Of a stretch of 64,000 nt of DNA, positions 36,010 through 44,828 are shown in pieces (the first letter of the stretch is position 1; every line of letters begins with the position of its first letter). The DNA comes from JAAXIE01 sp965204245 (GTDB lineage: Bacteria > Chloroflexota > Dehalococcoidia > Lucifugimonadales > JAAXIE01). Under the pieces are notes generated by a model. It was not told the DNA's origin. It saw nothing but the letters and a program-made list of their open reading frames with translations, and did not search any database. The position numbers and the translations under genes were made by a program. The DNA lies in assembly GCA_965204245.1 (NCBI GenBank), contig CBDBED010000001.1, positions 434,001 through 498,000 on the forward strand. Direction: 5' to 3'.

Positions 36010-36018
36010 TGGTATAAT
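36010..36018 (+). promoter_or_regulatory. Extended -10 promoter for prs
   Basis: TGGTATAAT (TGnTATAAT, 36010-36018) lies 91 bases before the prs start codon. The leader holds no obvious hairpin-plus-T signal. Confidence 0.55.
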
Positions 36019-36109
36019 CGATGCCTGCAATCAAGGACTGCCCAAGTCCACCACATACGTAGCCCCATGAGAAATCAGACTCCCACAAAAGCTCGCCGGA
36101 GGAAAGCGT

Positions 36110-37063
36110 GTGAGTACTGTCGATGAACTGAGGGTTTTCACTGGTAACAGCCACCCCCAATTGGCCCAAGACATATGTGATTACTTGGGAATCCCCTTGG
36201 GGAACGCTGAGGTCTTCAAGTTCGCCAACGACAACAGCTTTGTACGCATCCATGAAAATATCCGGGAGCGGGACGTCTTCCTAGTGCAGCCCACGTGCTA
36301 CCCGGTAAACGATAGCCTGATGGAACTCCTGATCATGATCGACGCCGCCAAGCGGGCGTCGGCAGGCAGGGTTACCGCGGTGGTGCCCTATTATGGGTAT
36401 GGCAGGACGGACAAGAAGGACCAGCCGCGAGTGCCCATCACGGCGCGCCTTGTGGCGGACCTGCTTACGGCAGCAGGAGCGGACCGGCTGCTGACGGTTG
36501 ACCTGCACGCAGGGCAGATACAAGGGTTCTTCAACATTCCCGTAGACGAACTGACCGCCGTACCCATTTTGACGCGGTACTTCCAAGAAAAGGGCTTGGA
36601 TAATCTGGTAGTGGTGGCGGTGGATATAGGTATTAGCAAGCGGGCCCGTAACGTGGCCGAGCTGATGAACGCTCCCTTGGCCATCATAGAAAAGCGCCGG
36701 ATGAGCAACGATGACAACAGCGAGGTGATGAACGTCATCGGTGATGTGCGCGGCCGGATAGCCCTCACCTTCGACGATGAGGTGACTACAGGCGGCTCCA
36801 TGATCTCCGCCATCAAGACGGTGCAGGACGAGGGGGCACAAGAGGTATACGCCTGCGTCACACACCCTGTGCTGTCCGGCAACGCGGCGCTGAACGTGTG
36901 CAACAGTCCCCTGAAGGAGTTGGTGGCTGCCGATACGGTGCGTGTCTCCGACGAGAAGCGCAACGGCAAGATCACGGTCCTCTCGGTGGCCCCTCTCCTG
37001 GGCGAGGCCATCAGGCGCATACATGAAGGGCAGTCGGTGGGAGCCCTGTTCGATCCGAACTAG
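36110..37063 (+). CDS. prs: Ribose-phosphate pyrophosphokinase
   Basis: A 317-residue PRPP synthetase starting at GTG with a GGAGG ahead. FTGNSHPQLAQDICDYLGIP starts the protein, VVPYYGYGRTDKKDQ lies near residue 86, and DLHAGQIQGFFNIP near residue 128. The PRPP loop reads FDDEVTTGGSM near residue 223, and the central motif reads VAVDIGISKRAR, both divergent from the E. coli type (VDDMIDTAGT, VSPDVGGVVRAR) but with the key acidic residues kept. It makes PRPP for nucleotides, His and NAD, linking to pyrE and nadD further on. Confidence 0.92.
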   Translation: MSTVDELRVFTGNSHPQLAQDICDYLGIPLGNAEVFKFANDNSFVRIHENIRERDVFLVQPTCYPVNDSLMELLIMIDAAKRASAGRVTAVVPYYGYGRTDKKDQPRVPITARLVADLLTAAGADRLLTVDLHAGQIQGFFNIPVDELTAVPILTRYFQEKGLDNLVVVAVDIGISKRARNVAELMNAPLAIIEKRRMSNDDNSEVMNVIGDVRGRIALTFDDEVTTGGSMISAIKTVQDEGAQEVYACVTHPVLSGNAALNVCNSPLKELVAADTVRVSDEKRNGKITVLSVAPLLGEAIRRIHEGQSVGALFDPN

Positions 37064-37244
37064 GTACCGTTGGCACTGATGTGTCATCCGAATCTGGCCA
37101 GACCTGCTCTTTGGGAACATTGGCGCAGCACGAAACGTCAGAAAGTGGAACCGGACTTCAGCACTGACTTAGAATGAAGTCGAGGCACCTCGAAAGAGGA
37201 ACACTCAGCCACAGCGAGCCCCTCTTCAAACAAGGAAGTAACTG

Positions 37245-39890
37245 ATGGTAAACCTTCTCCCCAAAGTCTTCTCCTCCAAAGGCTCCTCCGACAGCAGCAA
37301 CGACAAGGCGACCAAGAGGTTCCGTCCCATTGTCGACCGGGTCAACGCTTTGGAGCCGGATATGGAGCTTCTGTCAGATGAGGGGCTTAAGGCCAAGACG
37401 GACGAATTCCGCCGGAGGCTCCACGACGGCGCATCTTTCGATGACTTGTTACCGGAGGCCTTCGCAGCAGTGCGCGAAGCGGCCAAGCGGACTCTAGGTC
37501 AACGCCATTTCGATGTGCAGCTAATCGGCGGAGCCGTCCTCCACCGTGGGCAGATCGCCGAGATGAAGACGGGCGAAGGCAAGACCTTGGTCTCCACCTT
37601 GGCGGCCTACCTGAACGCCCTCGGTGGTCAAGGTGTGCACATAGTCACAGTAAACGACTACCTCGCCAAACGCGACCCCGTGTGGATGGGCCCCATCTTC
37701 TACCTGCTCGGACTTTCGGTGGCTTGCCTGCAGCATGAGTCGGCCTACATGTACGACCCCTCGGAGAATGGGGCCGATCCCGCTATGCGCCATTTGCGCC
37801 CTATCTTCCGGAGAGAGGCCTACGAGGCCGACATCACGTATGGGACAAACAACGAGTTTGGCTTCGACTACTTGCGGGACAATATGGCGCTGGATTCCAG
37901 CCAACAGGTGCAGAGGGAGCGCAACTATGCCATTGTCGACGAGGTGGACAACATCCTCATCGACGAGGCACGGACTCCCCTGATCATCAGCGGGCCCGCG
38001 GAAGAGCCTGTGCAGCTATACTCCACCTTTGCCAAGCTGGTTCCCCGGCTCAAGGAAGGCGAGGATGAAGACTACACCATCGACGACAAGGGGCGCAGTG
38101 TGTCCCTTACCCAGCAGGGGATGTCGAAGATGGAGCAGTGGACCAAGGTGGGCAACCTGTACGACCCCGAGAATTACCACTTGGTCCATTACATGGAGAA
38201 CGCACTCACCGCTTACGTGTTGAAGCAGCGCGACCGGGACTACGTTGTCCGGGACGGCGATGTGGTTATTGTTGACGAGTTCACTGGCCGCTTGCAACCG
38301 GGGCGTCGGTGGGCTGACGGCCTGCATCAAGCTGTGGAATCCAAGGAAGGGTTGAAGGTGCAGCGGGAGAGCATCACCTACGCCACCATCACCCTGCAAA
38401 ACTACTTCCGCCTCTATTCCAAACTGGCAGGCATGACTGGCACGGCGGCCACCGAGGCCGAGGAGTTCTTCAAGATCTACAAGCTGGAAGTGGTCTCGGT
38501 CCCCACCAATAAGCCGATGATCCGCGAGGAGTTGCCGGAACGGGTGTACCAGACTGAGGCTGCCCGTTGGAAGGCCGTCGTGGAGGAGATAGAAAACCTG
38601 AACAGCATCGGCCGTCCTGTCCTAGTGGGCACCACCTCCATTGATAAGTCCGAGAAACTCAGCGGTATGCTGGACAAACGGGGACTGCGCCATCAAGTCC
38701 TGAACGCCAAGCTACATGAGAAAGAGGCTGCCATCATCGCCCAAGCAGGGCGCCCAGGGGCGATTACCGTGGCCACCAACATGGCGGGCCGTGGCACGGA
38801 CATCATCCTAGGGGGGAACCCCGAGGCTACTTCCATACCCCATGCCCAGTGGGAGCGGGACCATCAGCAGGTGCTGGAACTGGGAGGTCTCCATGTCATT
38901 GGCACGGAACACCACGAGGCGAGGCGCATCGATAACCAGCTTCGAGGGCGCACCGGACGGCAGGGCGACCCCGGCAGCGCCCGCTTCTATACCTCCCTTG
39001 AGGATGACCTCATGCGCCGTTTCGGGGGGGACCGCATCAAGGGCCTGCTGAACGCCATGAAGGTGGACGCCGACACGCCAATCGAGAACAAGCTGGTAGC
39101 AAAGTCCATCGGCGGGGCCCAAGTGAAGGTGGAGGCGTATCACTTCGACATACGCAAGCACCTACTCGACTATGACGATGTGTTGAACCGGCACCGAGAG
39201 GTGATTTACACCGAGCGGCACAAGGTGCTCAGTGGCGCCGACCTTCGGGAGAACATTCTGGGCTCGCTGGTGCGCAACGAGCTTTCAGACCTGGTTAACC
39301 GGCACATGTCGGAACGAGATTATGAAGAGCGGAACTATGCTGCCCTGCTAGCCGAGTTGCGCGTCGTTTTCCCCAACCTGCCTCCAGACATCGACAACGA
39401 GGAGGCCTTGCAGCAACTCTCTCCTGCCGATGTGGAAGAGTTGCTGCTGGAGCATGCAGACCAAACGTATGCCAGCAGGGAAGAGGAGATCAGCGGGGAG
39501 AACATGCGTATCCTGGAAAGGCTGCTCATGCTCCGCTCGATTGACGTTCACTGGGTGCACCACCTCACTGCCATGGAGGGCCTGCGCCAAGGAGTGGGGC
39601 TGCATGCAGTGGGTCAGCGCGACCCCTTGGTAATGTACAAGACTCAGGGCCACCGGATGTTCCAAGAGATGCTGGAGAAAGTGCAGAGCGACGTTGCGCG
39701 CTCGGTGTACCAAGCCTCCCTGGCTAACGGTACACGCGGTCAAGCTGCGCCACCGCCTTCCAGCCCGATGGCCAAGGTGAGCCCCAAAGGGAAGGGCGCG
39801 GTGCCTTCCGCCAAAAAAGTAGGCCGTAATGACGCTTGTCCCTGTGGCAGTGGCAAGAAGTACAAGCGCTGCCACGGGATGGGTGCATAG
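37245..39890 (+). CDS. secA: Preprotein translocase ATPase SecA
   Basis: An 881-residue SecA. Walker A is MKTGEGKTLVSTLAAYLN near residue 105. DEVDNILIDEARTPLIISG lies near residue 230, TGTAATEAEEF near residue 398, and NMAGRGTDIILGG near residue 511. DYDDVLNRHREVIYTER marks the helical scaffold near residue 642. The C-terminal SEC-C zinc motif CPCGSGKKYKRCHG is complete. It drives protein export through SecYEG. The 181-base gap behind prs holds a small hairpin (CGAGG/CCTCG) but no clear promoter. Confidence 0.97.
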   Translation: MVNLLPKVFSSKGSSDSSNDKATKRFRPIVDRVNALEPDMELLSDEGLKAKTDEFRRRLHDGASFDDLLPEAFAAVREAAKRTLGQRHFDVQLIGGAVLHRGQIAEMKTGEGKTLVSTLAAYLNALGGQGVHIVTVNDYLAKRDPVWMGPIFYLLGLSVACLQHESAYMYDPSENGADPAMRHLRPIFRREAYEADITYGTNNEFGFDYLRDNMALDSSQQVQRERNYAIVDEVDNILIDEARTPLIISGPAEEPVQLYSTFAKLVPRLKEGEDEDYTIDDKGRSVSLTQQGMSKMEQWTKVGNLYDPENYHLVHYMENALTAYVLKQRDRDYVVRDGDVVIVDEFTGRLQPGRRWADGLHQAVESKEGLKVQRESITYATITLQNYFRLYSKLAGMTGTAATEAEEFFKIYKLEVVSVPTNKPMIREELPERVYQTEAARWKAVVEEIENLNSIGRPVLVGTTSIDKSEKLSGMLDKRGLRHQVLNAKLHEKEAAIIAQAGRPGAITVATNMAGRGTDIILGGNPEATSIPHAQWERDHQQVLELGGLHVIGTEHHEARRIDNQLRGRTGRQGDPGSARFYTSLEDDLMRRFGGDRIKGLLNAMKVDADTPIENKLVAKSIGGAQVKVEAYHFDIRKHLLDYDDVLNRHREVIYTERHKVLSGADLRENILGSLVRNELSDLVNRHMSERDYEERNYAALLAELRVVFPNLPPDIDNEEALQQLSPADVEELLLEHADQTYASREEEISGENMRILERLLMLRSIDVHWVHHLTAMEGLRQGVGLHAVGQRDPLVMYKTQGHRMFQEMLEKVQSDVARSVYQASLANGTRGQAAPPPSSPMAKVSPKGKGAVPSAKKVGRNDACPCGSGKKYKRCHGMGA

Positions 39891-40078
39891 TCCCCGCTCC
39901 ATAACCCCTGACATTTGCCTATCGACGCCTGCCACCGCCGCCGGTATCATGGGGGGCATGTATCCGTCTAGTTTGGCTCCCACCGGGAGTTCTGCGGCAA
40001 ACGCAGGCGTAAACGAAGCAGCAATGCTCATGCGCCTGACATCTATCACATTCCGTGATACTGAATCAACAAACAGTA

Positions 40079-40245
40079 TGAGACAGAGTGTCTCACAACC
40101 TTCATATCTGGAATGGCCCGGAATGAGACAGATGAAACACGATGCAGATACGAATTTCCCCCAGCTATGATTGATGTCTCACTCAGCTACAAATCATGCG
40201 ACAAAGCGGCCGGCACAGCTACAGCAAGTGGGACACGCTGTCTCA
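40079..40245. repeat. Intergenic motif array 2 (TGAGACA type)
   Basis: Five heptamers TGAGACA/TGTCTCA at 40079, 40089, 40124, 40175 and 40239; the first two form a perfect inverted repeat TGAGACAGAGTGTCTCA. CAGATACGAATT lies at 40145-40156 and an ATATCTG at 40104. CAGCTA(C), the complement of GTAGCTG, lies at 40162, 40184 and 40216. It fills most of the 410-base gap between secA and polX; the remaining parts (39891-40078 and 40246-40300) show nothing recognisable. Confidence 0.75.
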
Positions 40246-40300
40246 TCATGCGACTTGATACTCCGGCATTAGATGGGCCTGCGAGTCCACCCAAGAAACA

Positions 40301-42058
40301 ATGGACAACAGCCGTATAGCCCAAACCTTCGAAGAACTCGCCATCCTCTCCGAGATGAAGGGTGAGGTGGTATTCAAGGTGCGCGCCTACCAGCGGGCGG
40401 CGCGGACTATTGAGCAACTGTCCCTCTCCTTGGAAAAGGCGGTCATGGATGACGTCGACCTCAAGACTATTCCTGGCGTCGGGTCTGCTATCAGTTCCAA
40501 GATCAAGGAGCTGGTGACCACGGGCAAAATGCAGACCTACGAGAAGCTTGTGTCTGAACTGCCCCCGGGGGTACTCACCCTGATGAATGTGCCGGGCATC
40601 GGCCCCAAGACAGCCATGCTGGTGGCTACCGAGCTGGGGGCCAGCACCGTGGAAGAAATGGAGAGCGCCATCCTCGCGGGGAAGTTGTCAGCCCTCCCCC
40701 GCATGGGGGATAAGACGGCTGAGAACATCCTGCGCCATATTCGCTCGCTCCGCAGCAAGGATGGACGCACTCCCATCGGCCAAGCCCTGCCCATCGCAGA
40801 ATCGATCATCACGTCGCTGAGGGAAGCCTGCCCCGATGTGCGCCAGATGGAATATGCTGGGAGCCTCCGGCGCTGGCAGGAAACCATTGGGGATATCGAT
40901 ATCATGGGGACTGCGCCGGATGGCCTGCCGGTCATTGATGCCCTCGCCTCACTGCCGTCGGTGCGACAGGTGCTGGTGAAGGGTCCCAAGAAGTGCAGCG
41001 TGGTCGTGGAACCGGGAATCCAAGTGGATCTGCGAATAGTGGACGACGACTCCTACGGTGCCCTGATTCAGTACTTCACCGGCAGCCAGCAGCACAACGT
41101 GCGACTCAGAGAATACGCAGTACAGCGTGGCCTGTCTCTGAACGAATACGGCATCACCGTTTTGGAGACGGGCACTCTGGAGAAGTTTGTTGACGAAGCC
41201 TCCTTCTACGGCCGTCTCGACCTGCCCCTCATACCGCCGGAAGTACGGGAAGGCATGTGGGAGCTGGACTTGGCCTCCCGGGACGCCATGCCCCGTTTAG
41301 TGGAACTCTCCGATATCCGTGGCGACCTGCATGTCCACAGCAACTGGAGTGACGGGCGGGACTCTATCGAAGATATGGTGGGAACGCTGGCAGCTAAGGG
41401 CTACCAGTACATGGCCCTGACGGACCATTCGGCGGGCCTTGGCGTTGCCAACGGATTAAGCATTGAAAGGCTGCGACAGCAACGCATCGTCTTGGATACA
41501 GTACAACAGAGCTGCCCCATCAAGCTGTTTCGCGGCTCGGAGGTCGACATCAGGGCTGACGGCAGCCTGGATTACCCTGACGACATGCTGGCGGAACTGG
41601 ATGTGGTTATTGCTTCGGTACACTCCGCCATGGGACAGAGCAGCGAGAAGATGACGGCCCGAATCATCAGCGCCATGCGTAACCCCCACGTCATGGCGAT
41701 CGGTCACCCGACCTGCCGGCTAGTGGGCAGCCGTGATGCGGTGGAAGTGGACATGGAGGCCCTGTTTGAGGCCGCAGTGGAGACCGGCACCGCGCTCGAG
41801 GTAAACGCATCACCATGGCGGCTTGACCTGAAAGACACTCACATCACTCGTGCACGGGAGTTGGGAGTCCCTCTGATTATCAACACCGACTCCCACGCTA
41901 CCGAAGAGCCGGAAGCGATGCGGTTCGGCATAGCCATCGCGCGGCGTGGTTGGTGCGAGGCGAACCACATCCTCAACACAATGCCCCTTGAACGGTTTCA
42001 AGCCTTCCTATCCACCCCCAAGCCGCAAAGAATGCGGGTGTTCTCCGGTCTCGACTAA
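40301..42058 (+). CDS. polX: DNA polymerase/3'-5' exonuclease PolX
   Basis: A 585-residue family X polymerase with a PHP domain. Helix-hairpin-helix motifs are IPGVGSAISSKIKELV near residue 48 and VPGIGPKTAMLVATELG near residue 96. The polymerase site is YAGSLRRWQETIGDIDIMG near residue 185 with the third Asp in VDLRIVDDD near residue 245. The PHP exonuclease starts at DLHVHSNWSDG near residue 344 and runs to TDSHATEEPE near residue 530. It fills gaps in base excision repair. The next gene begins on its stop codon. Confidence 0.95.
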   Translation: MDNSRIAQTFEELAILSEMKGEVVFKVRAYQRAARTIEQLSLSLEKAVMDDVDLKTIPGVGSAISSKIKELVTTGKMQTYEKLVSELPPGVLTLMNVPGIGPKTAMLVATELGASTVEEMESAILAGKLSALPRMGDKTAENILRHIRSLRSKDGRTPIGQALPIAESIITSLREACPDVRQMEYAGSLRRWQETIGDIDIMGTAPDGLPVIDALASLPSVRQVLVKGPKKCSVVVEPGIQVDLRIVDDDSYGALIQYFTGSQQHNVRLREYAVQRGLSLNEYGITVLETGTLEKFVDEASFYGRLDLPLIPPEVREGMWELDLASRDAMPRLVELSDIRGDLHVHSNWSDGRDSIEDMVGTLAAKGYQYMALTDHSAGLGVANGLSIERLRQQRIVLDTVQQSCPIKLFRGSEVDIRADGSLDYPDDMLAELDVVIASVHSAMGQSSEKMTARIISAMRNPHVMAIGHPTCRLVGSRDAVEVDMEALFEAAVETGTALEVNASPWRLDLKDTHITRARELGVPLIINTDSHATEEPEAMRFGIAIARRGWCEANHILNTMPLERFQAFLSTPKPQRMRVFSGLD

Positions 42059-42783
42059 TGACGGCCGCATCCCAAACAGACAGACCTCTTGACGGCTCCC
42101 TTTTGTGTAACGCTCCCAATGGGAATGGCCTCAATGCAGAATCGGTTGAGGCCATTCGCCATCTACGGGAGCAGGTGGCGAATGGGAAGGAATGGGGCCT
42201 TGCGCTACTGGAAGCCGCCGGAATGTGGACCCAAGCAGTGGAGGAGCGCGACGGGCGAATCTACGTCTACTTGGTGGGAGAAGAGGCTTTCGATTGGCTT
42301 CTTCTGGCTGAGCGTTTGTGCTCCGAGCTAGCGGACATGGTCCCCATGAGCGATCAGGAAGACCTGCTCTTCCACGGAAAGTTACCCCAAGACCCCGCTG
42401 ACGGCGAACTGGAGGAGTTACTGGGATTCACCAAGTTCAGGGCCTACACTAACTACTGGTACGGCGTGGTGGTTGAGGAAGCCTTGCAACTGGCTGTGGA
42501 GCAGGAAGTCCAGAAGGAGAACCGGTCACGGGGTCGTGGCACTACGCAAGAGCCACAAACGGAAGACACTGCTTGGACGCGCTTGTATAAGGACACCGAG
42601 GCCAACCTGCTGGCGGCGTTCCGTAAAGAGAAGGGCTACCTTGAGGGCGACTCCATATCCCTCACCGAGAAGAAGGAGTTCACCTACTGGCTCTTCAAGA
42701 GGCGTGTGGGAGCGTGGGACCCAGCCCGCGTCGCCAGTGATACACGCAAGGCACTGGACTGCCTCCATCTTATCCGTGGGTAG
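42058..42783 (+). CDS. Hypothetical protein downstream of polX
   Basis: A 241-residue soluble, acidic protein starting on the last base of the polX stop. No catalytic or metal motif is visible. It is mostly helical, with FDWLLLAERLCSEL near residue 78, TNYWYGVVVEEALQLAVEQE near residue 130, a low-complexity charged stretch (RSRGRGTTQEPQTED) and EKKEFTYWLFKRRVGAW near residue 200. The coupling to polX suggests a shared mRNA, but no function can be inferred. Confidence 0.7.
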   Translation: MTAASQTDRPLDGSLLCNAPNGNGLNAESVEAIRHLREQVANGKEWGLALLEAAGMWTQAVEERDGRIYVYLVGEEAFDWLLLAERLCSELADMVPMSDQEDLLFHGKLPQDPADGELEELLGFTKFRAYTNYWYGVVVEEALQLAVEQEVQKENRSRGRGTTQEPQTEDTAWTRLYKDTEANLLAAFRKEKGYLEGDSISLTEKKEFTYWLFKRRVGAWDPARVASDTRKALDCLHLIRG

Positions 42784-42798
42784 CGAAAGGACCGCAGA

Positions 42799-43524
42799 GT
42801 GAAAGCTCTCCTGCTGGCCGACATCCACTCGAATCTGGAGGCTCTTGAGGCTATCTTCGCTGATTGCGGGGCCTTCGACCAGATCTGGTGTATGGGAGAC
42901 GTGGTCGGCTACGGTCCTGACCCGGTAAGGACCTTAGAGTTGTTGCAGTCACACGACTTCCGATGCGTCGCAGGAAACCATGACGCGGCAGTAGCCGGGG
43001 TGCTGAGTGTGGAGGACTTCAACTACGCCGCTGCGTGGGCAGCCCGGTGGACCACGCAACAACTAGGCCAAGAGCAATTACAGTACCTGGCAGACTTACC
43101 TCTGACTCTGGAGGAAGAACCCTTCACCATGGTGCATGGCAGCCTGCGGGCAGCTTTATGGGAGTACCTCATATCAGTGGACGCGGCCGCTGCATCGCTG
43201 CGGCTGCTAAGCACTAAGTATTGTTTGGTAGGACATTCGCATCTGCCGTTCATCTGCATGGAACAGCCGGGACAGACACCCAGATTCAATGAGTTCCCCG
43301 AGAAAGAGGTTGTCGCATTGGGGGAGGGCCGGTGGATAATCAATCCCGGAGGGGTGGGGCAGCCCCGTGACGGCGACTCCCGTTCCAGCTACGCTATCTA
43401 CGACTCGGAAGAGGGCACAATTCAACGACGCAGGGTGGTCTACGACATATCAAAGACTCAGCGCAAGATGGAGTTGGCAGGGCACCCTGAGCCACTGATA
43501 CGCCGACTAGAGTTTGGCCATTAG
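42799..43524 (+). CDS. Metallophosphoesterase (YfcE/MJ0936-like)
   Basis: A 241-residue calcineurin-like phosphoesterase. Metal motifs are LLADIHSNLEAL near residue 5, MGDVVGYGPDP near residue 32, AGNHDAAVAG near residue 57, MVHGS near residue 110 and VGHSHLPF near residue 148. Such proteins act on phosphodiesters; specificity is unknown. It starts at GTG with AAAGGA ahead, 15 bases after the hypothetical gene, extending the polX transcript. Confidence 0.9.
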   Translation: MKALLLADIHSNLEALEAIFADCGAFDQIWCMGDVVGYGPDPVRTLELLQSHDFRCVAGNHDAAVAGVLSVEDFNYAAAWAARWTTQQLGQEQLQYLADLPLTLEEEPFTMVHGSLRAALWEYLISVDAAAASLRLLSTKYCLVGHSHLPFICMEQPGQTPRFNEFPEKEVVALGEGRWIINPGGVGQPRDGDSRSSYAIYDSEEGTIQRRRVVYDISKTQRKMELAGHPEPLIRRLEFGH

Positions 43525-43539
43525 AGCCAAGCGCCCATA

Positions 43540-44475
43540 TCAGTCTGGCAGCACCGCCCCTACAAAATCCCGCTGCCCTCTTAGGAACTCTTCAGCGGAC
43601 ACCGAGCGCCTCCCCTCCAATTGTAGTTCGTCCACTGCCAAAAGGCCTTCGCCAGTCGCTATGGCAACTGGGTTGTCGGCAGTGTTAAGGACAGCACCCG
43701 GTTGATGTGGGTAGCCTGTTATAGGCGGAACCGCGCGGGCCTTGGTCAACTTGAGGATTTTCCCTTTGCGGTAGGTGTAGAGCCCAGGCCAAGGTTCGTA
43801 GGCCCGGCACATCCAGGCCAGCCTTTGGGCCGGCAGATTCCAGTTAGCGAGGCCATCCTTTTTAGTGATCTTCTGTGTGACGGTTGCAAGAGACTCGGAT
43901 TGAACGATGGGACGTAAATCGCCCGCCACCCAATCAGGGAGTATGGAAACCAAGAGTTCTCCTCCGACACGAAAGAGGCGAGCGGTTAGGGTATCTGCAG
44001 TCTCTTCTAACCCAATCTCCGTCGTTTTCTGTACCACTATCGGACCGCTGTCCATGCCTTCGTCCACCACCATCACGGTTACCCCAGTGATCTTGTCCCC
44101 CTCCAATAAAGCTCCGACCACAGGAGATGGTCCGCGATATCTGGGTAGCAATGATGGATGTATATTCAAGCAGCCATGGTGGGGGATCTGGAGTACTTCG
44201 GAGGGCAAGAGCTTGCCATAGGCTGCCACCACAACCACATCCGGCTCCAGAGCAGACAATTCTTGGTGCGCAACAGGATTCCTTAGGCTGGCGGGCTGAA
44301 ACAGACGTACCCCATTATCTATGCAGTACCGAGCAACTGGCGGGGGAGTGGGGACACCACCTCTTCCAACTGGTCTGTCCGGTTGGGTGTAGACACCGAC
44401 AACATCAGCCACGGAAATGAGCGATTGGAGAGGAGGTATTACGTATTCCGGCGTGCCCATGAAGACGATTCTCAC
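43540..44475 (-). CDS. fmt: Methionyl-tRNA formyltransferase
   Basis: A 311-residue Fmt. MRIVFMGTPEYVIPPLQSL opens the formyltransferase domain. NIHPSLLPRYRGPSPV near residue 105 holds the Asn and His, and VMVVDEGMDSGPIV near residue 134 the Asp. The C-terminal OB domain includes WNLPAQRLAWMCRAYEPWPGLYTY. It formylates initiator Met-tRNA. The usual partner def is not adjacent. It is convergent with the phosphoesterase and divergent from dnaA. Confidence 0.95.
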   Translation of the reverse strand: MRIVFMGTPEYVIPPLQSLISVADVVGVYTQPDRPVGRGGVPTPPPVARYCIDNGVRLFQPASLRNPVAHQELSALEPDVVVVAAYGKLLPSEVLQIPHHGCLNIHPSLLPRYRGPSPVVGALLEGDKITGVTVMVVDEGMDSGPIVVQKTTEIGLEETADTLTARLFRVGGELLVSILPDWVAGDLRPIVQSESLATVTQKITKKDGLANWNLPAQRLAWMCRAYEPWPGLYTYRKGKILKLTKARAVPPITGYPHQPGAVLNTADNPVAIATGEGLLAVDELQLEGRRSVSAEEFLRGQRDFVGAVLPD

Positions 44476-44828
44476 GAAATCCCCCCTCCGTAGTACCTAT
44501 GGAGCTTCACACGATGCCAATGTATCTCACTAGGATTTGAGTGCAATGCGCTTCGATTTCCACTGATTTAGTTGTGATTGCGCACCCCGCCACCTGCTCT
44601 AGCTAATGGCGACTTATTATCGGTTATGTCTCCTAGGGAGCTTATACCGAATTCATTATCCTGAATGCATCTTATTACGATATCAATCTTTCCTAGCTGG
44701 ATTTATGTTCTATCCCATCGCCAATGTTCTAGTTAGTGTCTATATCCGCAACCAATTTTCTTTCAATCTTCAAAATCACGTCATCATCCCTTGAAGCCCC
44801 TGCCGACCGCTGATACGTTCTTTCGGTC
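44476..44828. other. AT-rich gap upstream of dnaA; possible origin, unproven
   Basis: The 353 bases between fmt and dnaA are much richer in A and T than the rest, especially 44600-44790. Position next to dnaA makes an origin of replication conceivable. However, I find no TTATCCACA box; the nearest are TTATCCTGA and TTATCGGTT. A TTTCCTAGCTGG like that of array 1 lies near 44688. A 62-codon frame here is not credible as a gene. Confidence 0.3.

Noticed and set aside
44606..44794. 62-codon frame in the gap before dnaA
   Set aside because: AT-rich sequence, aromatic-rich product, no ribosome site and no recognisable family.
44476..44828. Firm call of oriC
   Set aside because: Position and base composition fit, but no DnaA box was found, so it is only noted as possible.
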